A stretch of DNA of 64,000 nt, from the NCBI GenBank assembly GCA_964483145.1, contig CAZAAK010000001.1, forward strand, positions 1-64,000, read 5' to 3'. A program made the translations under genes and the position numbers. The DNA is from Colimorpha sp964483145 (GTDB lineage: Bacteria; Bacteroidota; Bacteroidia; Bacteroidales; P3). Shown here piece by piece: positions 60,425 through 64,000 of the stretch (its first letter is position 1; each line of letters begins with the position of its first letter). The notes under the pieces are model-generated. The model was not told where the DNA came from. It made no database searches and saw only the letters and a list, made by a program, of their open reading frames with translations.

Positions 60425-61834
60425 ATGAACAGACGACAATTCCTCAAATCCCTTGGCGCAGGCGCCTTGACCGCAACGGCCCTTGCTGCCGGATGCGACA
60501 ACCCCAACCAAACGCAGGCCGAAGGCTTTGCGCTAGGCGAGGTGCCTACCGACAAAATGACCTACCGCACCGGCACTCATGGTGAGAAGGTTTCGCTGCT
60601 AGGGTATGGCTGGATGAGGCTACCCACAGTGGACCCTGACGACCGCGAGAGCGACCTTGACCAGGAGAGCATCAATGAGTTGACGGACTATGCCCTAGCG
60701 CATGGGCTTAACCTTTTTGATACCTCGCCCCGTTACTGTCAGGCGCGTTCGGAGAATTCCCTTGGTATAGCCCTTTCGCGTCACAGGCGCGAGGAGTACC
60801 TTGTCAGTACCAAGCTTTCCAACCAAAACTACGATGTTTGGTCGCGGGAGGGGAGCATACGTATGTTTGAGGAATCGTTCGAAAAGTTGCGTGTGGACTA
60901 TATCGACTTTTATATGCTCCACTGCATTGGACTTCCCGCGCGTGACAACCAAGGCAACGAGATTGACCCGATGAAGGCTTTTTATGGCCGCTTTATCGAC
61001 AATGGCATGCTCGACTTCCTGTTGGAGCAGCGAGCCAAAGGACGCATCCGAAATTTGGGTTTTTCGTATCACGGCGATGTGAGGGTTTTCAACGAGGCCC
61101 TTTCGATGCACCCGAAGGTGCATTGGGACCATGTCCTGATTCAGCACAACTACATCAACTGGCAGCATGCCGGTGCACTGGCGGAGGACGGAAAAAGCGG
61201 TGATGCCAACTCGGAGTACCTCTACGGCGAGCTGGCTAAACGCGACATACCCGTGTTTGTCATGGAGCCGCTTTTGGGTGGACAGTTGGCATCGATGCCC
61301 AAGTTTGCGGTGGATGAGATGAAAAGGCGTGAACCCGACCGGAGCGTGGCATCGTGGGCTTTCCGTTATGCGGGCAATCTGCCCCGTATACTCACCGTTT
61401 TGAGCGGGATGACCTATATGGAGCACCTCCAAGACAATCTGCGCACCATGTCGCCGCACAAACCCTTGAGCGACGACGAGTTGGATATGCTCAGGGATAT
61501 AGCCGTCCGCTATGCCGGCATCCGGCTCATCCCGTGCACCAATTGCCAATACTGCATGCCTTGCCCCTACGGCCTGGACATACCCACCATCTTCGCCCAC
61601 TACAACAAGATGGTTAACGAGGGCAATGTTATAGGGGGAGAGCTTTCGGAGGAGGCCACGTGCGAGGAGCGGCGAGCTTATCGAAAAGCCCGTAGGGCCT
61701 TTTTGGTAGGGTATAACCGTGCAGTAGAGCCCGACCGACAGGCCGACCGTTGCATTGGCTGTGGCAGATGCCTGCCGGAATGCCCCCAACAGATCGACAT
61801 CCCGGGCAAGATGCGCATGATAGAGGAGTTGTAG
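60425..61834 (+). CDS. Tat-exported aldo/keto reductase with two ferredoxin-like motifs
   Basis: A 469-residue protein. The N-terminus MNRRQFLKSLGAGALTATAL is a textbook Tat signal (RRQFLK). AAGC at 21-24 may be a lipobox, so it may be a Tat lipoprotein. The AKR barrel (about 45-370) has LFDTSPRYCQARSENSLG with the active Asp and Tyr, and DFYMLHCIGLP. The last 100 residues carry IPCTNCQYCMPCPYGLDIP and CIGCGRCLPECP, binding Fe-S. This form is common in anaerobes; the substrate is unknown. tatA starts 49 bases downstream. Confidence 0.93.
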   Translation: MNRRQFLKSLGAGALTATALAAGCDNPNQTQAEGFALGEVPTDKMTYRTGTHGEKVSLLGYGWMRLPTVDPDDRESDLDQESINELTDYALAHGLNLFDTSPRYCQARSENSLGIALSRHRREEYLVSTKLSNQNYDVWSREGSIRMFEESFEKLRVDYIDFYMLHCIGLPARDNQGNEIDPMKAFYGRFIDNGMLDFLLEQRAKGRIRNLGFSYHGDVRVFNEALSMHPKVHWDHVLIQHNYINWQHAGALAEDGKSGDANSEYLYGELAKRDIPVFVMEPLLGGQLASMPKFAVDEMKRREPDRSVASWAFRYAGNLPRILTVLSGMTYMEHLQDNLRTMSPHKPLSDDELDMLRDIAVRYAGIRLIPCTNCQYCMPCPYGLDIPTIFAHYNKMVNEGNVIGGELSEEATCEERRAYRKARRAFLVGYNRAVEPDRQADRCIGCGRCLPECPQQIDIPGKMRMIEEL

Positions 61835-61883
61835 CCGAGAATGTTGCCACCCAATAGAGTTGTAACTGTATAAAAATGAACAT

Positions 61884-62102
61884 ATGACACTTCTGTTTAT
61901 TGGAACCACCGAGATAATCCTTATTGTTCTGGTTGTTTTGTTGCTTTTTGGCGGCAAGAAAATTCCGGAGCTTATGAAAGGGGTGGGCAAAGGTGTGAAA
62001 AGTTTTAGAGACGGAATGAACGGTGTGGAGGACCCTGACCAGTGCGACAGTCCATCAGCCAGAAAGGACTCCACCTCAAACAGCACCGACAAAAATGCCT
62101 GA
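61884..62102 (+). CDS. tatA: Sec-independent translocase subunit TatA
   Basis: A 72-residue TatA/E. A short N-terminal membrane helix (TTEIILIVLVVLLLFGG) ends with FGGKKIPELMKGVGKGVKSFRDGM, the amphipathic helix that follows the FG hinge. A polar tail finishes it. TatA makes the pore through which folded proteins, such as the aldo/keto reductase upstream, cross the inner membrane. No tatB is seen, so this is a minimal TatAC system. Confidence 0.95.
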   Translation: MTLLFIGTTEIILIVLVVLLLFGGKKIPELMKGVGKGVKSFRDGMNGVEDPDQCDSPSARKDSTSNSTDKNA

Positions 62103-62124
62103 CTACGCAATACTATAGCAGAAG

Positions 62125-62892
62125 GTGGACTTTTGGGATCATCTCGACGAGTTGCGCACCTGCTTGCTGAGGGCCTTGGTGGCGGTGGTGTTGTGTGCGG
62201 TGGCGGCTTTTTGCTGCAAGGGGTTGCTCTTTGATGTGGTTATGGCTCCAAGCAAGCCCGATTTTGTTACCTACCGTCTTTTCACTCGGCTCACGGGTGT
62301 GGGTAGCCACTTCCAGATATCGCTCTTCAACCCCGAGTTGGCGCAGCAGTTCATCGTCCACATGCGCGTGGCGTTATGGATGGGTTTGCTTGTGGTGTCG
62401 CCTTATGTGCTTTATCTGCTTTTCCACTTCATTGCCCCAGGCCTTTATGCCAACGAGCGCCGCTATGCCGTTGGTGCCGTTGGAAGCGGGTATGTGATGT
62501 TCCTGTTTGGAGTGGCAATCAACTATTTTATTATCTTTCCCCTCACATTCCGTTTTTTGGGCACCTATCAAGTCAGCCCCGATGTGCCCAACCGGATAGC
62601 CCTTACATCGTATGTTGGCATGTTGCTGATGCTTTGTTTTGTGATGGGGGTGGTTTTTGAGTTGCCAGTGCTATGCTGGCTTTTGGCCAAAGTGGGGGTA
62701 CTCAAGGCGCATTGGATGACTCGCTATCGTCGCCACGCCATTGTGGCTATTGTTGTCCTTGCCGCTGTCATCACCCCTAGCGGGGATGCCATCACCCTTT
62801 TGGCTGTAGCCCTGCCCATATACCTTCTCTACGAAACTAGCGTGGCTCTGGTGCGGAGGGTCGAACGCAGAGCCCAGGTTAACGATCCGTAA
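62125..62892 (+). CDS. tatC: Sec-independent translocase subunit TatC
   Basis: A 255-residue TatC with six membrane helices. FWDHLDELRTCLLRA at the N-terminus is the conserved Tat signal-binding loop. FHFIAPGLYANERRY and FEFPVLC-like FELPVLCWLLAKVGV follow. It recognises twin-arginine signals and recruits TatA. The start is GTG at 62125: an in-frame stop lies nine bases upstream, so no ATG is available. It lies 22 bases after tatA. Confidence 0.95.
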   Translation: MDFWDHLDELRTCLLRALVAVVLCAVAAFCCKGLLFDVVMAPSKPDFVTYRLFTRLTGVGSHFQISLFNPELAQQFIVHMRVALWMGLLVVSPYVLYLLFHFIAPGLYANERRYAVGAVGSGYVMFLFGVAINYFIIFPLTFRFLGTYQVSPDVPNRIALTSYVGMLLMLCFVMGVVFELPVLCWLLAKVGVLKAHWMTRYRRHAIVAIVVLAAVITPSGDAITLLAVALPIYLLYETSVALVRRVERRAQVNDP

Positions 62893-62930
62893 TGTAGAAA
62901 TAAGAAACAACAAAAAAAGAATATAAAGAC

Positions 62931-64000
62931 ATGAAAAGAATCGTCCTATTGCTGATGCTGCTGCCGCTGATTTGCAATGCGCAGTGGGGCAGAACGCCCA
63001 AAGAACAACCCAAGCAGCCCGAAGTCCGCAACATCATTTTTGTGGTGGGTGACGGCATGGGGGTGGCGCAGGTCTACACCTCGGTGGTGGCGCAAGGAGG
63101 CGAAAACAGCGTTTTTTTGCGCTTCCCCTACACTGGTTTTTCGCGCACCTATTCCCACAACCGCTACACTACCGACAGCGGTGCGGGTGGTTCGGCCTTG
63201 ATGACGGGTCACAAAGTGGACAACTACCACATTGCGCTGGGCCCCGATGGTACGCCCTATCCTTCCTTTCTCACCACAGCCAAACGCCTTTATGGCAAGG
63301 CTACCGGCTTTGTGGTTACTAGCAGTGTGCTAGATGCTACCCCAGCTGCCGCCTATGCTCATGTGAGCAACCGCAAACTCTTCGACTCCATTAGCATGCA
63401 GATGGCGCAGTGCGATTTTGAAGTGATGGTGGGGGGCGACCTCAGTTGCTTCAAGCCCGAGAATCGGCACGACGGCCTATCCCCGCTGGATACCCTTAAG
63501 GCCCGTGGCTATGGCATGGCGTACAATACGATGGACCTGATGGCCCTTAAGGGGCGGCGCATATGCGGCTTGCTGTCGCCCAACAACCCACCCAAGGCCA
63601 TGGACCGCGGGCGCTGGCTAGCCATGGGAACGATGAAAGCCATCGAAACCCTCAATGTGAGCGACAATGGTTTTGTGTTGATGGTTGAGGGGTCACAAAT
63701 CGACTGGGCCTGCCACAACAACGACAGCACCTACCTATTGGCCGAACTCGCTGATTTTGAGGATATGCTTGCCTGCGTGCTGGAATTTGCCGAGCGGGAT
63801 GGTCACACCCTTGTTGTGGTTACGGCGGACCACGAAACAGGTGGACTCTCACTGCTCGATGGCAACATTGCCGATAGGCAGAGCAAGATTGCTTGGGCCA
63901 CCAATAATCACTCGGGCCTGATGGTGCCGGTTTTTGCCTACGGCCCAGGAGCACAGAACTTCACTGGAGTTATGCAAAACGTTGATTTCTATAATAAATT
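62931..64000 (+). CDS. Alkaline phosphatase (cut by window end)
   Basis: 356 codons are visible with no stop. A signal peptide ends near residue 17 (CNAQ). Metal ligand D41 is in FVVGDGMG, the nucleophile S83 in TTDSGAGGSALMTG, and HETGG with the preceding VTADH supplies further ligands near 300. It is a PhoA-type enzyme that releases phosphate from esters in the periplasm. The gene starts 38 bases after tatC; the signal peptide is Sec-like, with no twin arginine. Confidence 0.93.
   Translation, partial: MKRIVLLLMLLPLICNAQWGRTPKEQPKQPEVRNIIFVVGDGMGVAQVYTSVVAQGGENSVFLRFPYTGFSRTYSHNRYTTDSGAGGSALMTGHKVDNYHIALGPDGTPYPSFLTTAKRLYGKATGFVVTSSVLDATPAAAYAHVSNRKLFDSISMQMAQCDFEVMVGGDLSCFKPENRHDGLSPLDTLKARGYGMAYNTMDLMALKGRRICGLLSPNNPPKAMDRGRWLAMGTMKAIETLNVSDNGFVLMVEGSQIDWACHNNDSTYLLAELADFEDMLACVLEFAERDGHTLVVVTADHETGGLSLLDGNIADRQSKIAWATNNHSGLMVPVFAYGPGAQNFTGVMQNVDFYNK

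Overview
The window comes from a moderately GC-rich member of the phylum Bacteroidota, most likely an uncultured or less-studied Bacteroidales. Four things point there. Many genes carry the Bacteroidota -7 promoter box TAnnTTTG. Type IX secretion (T9SS) genes are present (porU, porV, a porP-type gene and a gldJ-type gene). There is a bifunctional MurF/alanine racemase, a FloA/NfeD pair and a DUF2851 gene. Finally, many proteins have Bacteroidota-type signal peptides or lipoboxes. No rRNA, tRNA or CRISPR array was found. This is ordinary chromosome, with one small acquired patch at about 35.6-38.4 kb.

Layout. 0-1.2 kb: one small unknown gene and a non-coding stretch full of short repeats. 1.2-5.9 kb: U32 protein, ThrE-type exporter, RadA, YkvA-like protein. 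6-8 kb: dnaK (minus) with an unusual promoter region. 8.1-9.4 kb: murF. 9.6-12.5 kb (minus): a barrel protein with a coiled-coil arm and a long PurF paralogue. 12.7-14 kb: redox-type Cys protein and SDR oxidoreductase. 14-18 kb (minus): two secreted papain-fold peptidases and a TlpA-like lipoprotein thioredoxin. 18.4-26.6 kb (plus): guaB, two periplasmic PPIases (one SurA), MoxR ATPase, an OmpA-like secreted protein, panB. 26.8-35.5 kb (minus): DUF1846, floA, nfeD, clpS, ispF, porV, porU. 35.6-38.4 kb (minus): a Septu-like anti-phage pair (ATPase plus HNH nuclease) and a second, broken ATPase. 38.6-40.6 kb (minus): fimbrillin-like lipoprotein and a small leader protein. 40.6-41.8 kb: repeat-rich non-coding DNA. 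41.8-52.3 kb (plus): porP-type, gldJ-type, OstA-like, grpE, dnaJ, DUF2851, murF-alr. 52.5-56 kb: barrel protein, hemerythrin, LuxR-type regulator, MFS transporter. 56.1-64 kb: small membrane protein, a NapH/NapG-like fusion, YitT, CPBP protease, Tat-exported aldo/keto reductase, tatA, tatC, alkaline phosphatase (cut by the window end).

How the genes work together. The envelope dominates: periplasmic folding (SurA and its paralogue, TlpA-like), lipid and wall precursors (IspF, MurF, MurF-Alr, OstA-like), T9SS export (PorU, PorV, PorP, GldJ) and a Tat system placed beside its likely iron-sulphur cargo. dnaK and grpE-dnaJ lie 39 kb apart, but both have the same spaced TGnCA-N3-TGnCA element followed by TGGCACGG, which suggests one heat-shock control. 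Convergent gene pairs are separated by clear two-way hairpin terminators.

The most interesting items are this shared chaperone control element, the Septu-like cassette flanked by a 34-bp direct repeat whose left copy is the porU leader, a 24-bp element repeated upstream of porV, porU and ptuA, a ~118-bp palindrome at 41.3 kb, and the fused NapH-NapG-like protein with an internal twin-arginine motif near tatAC.
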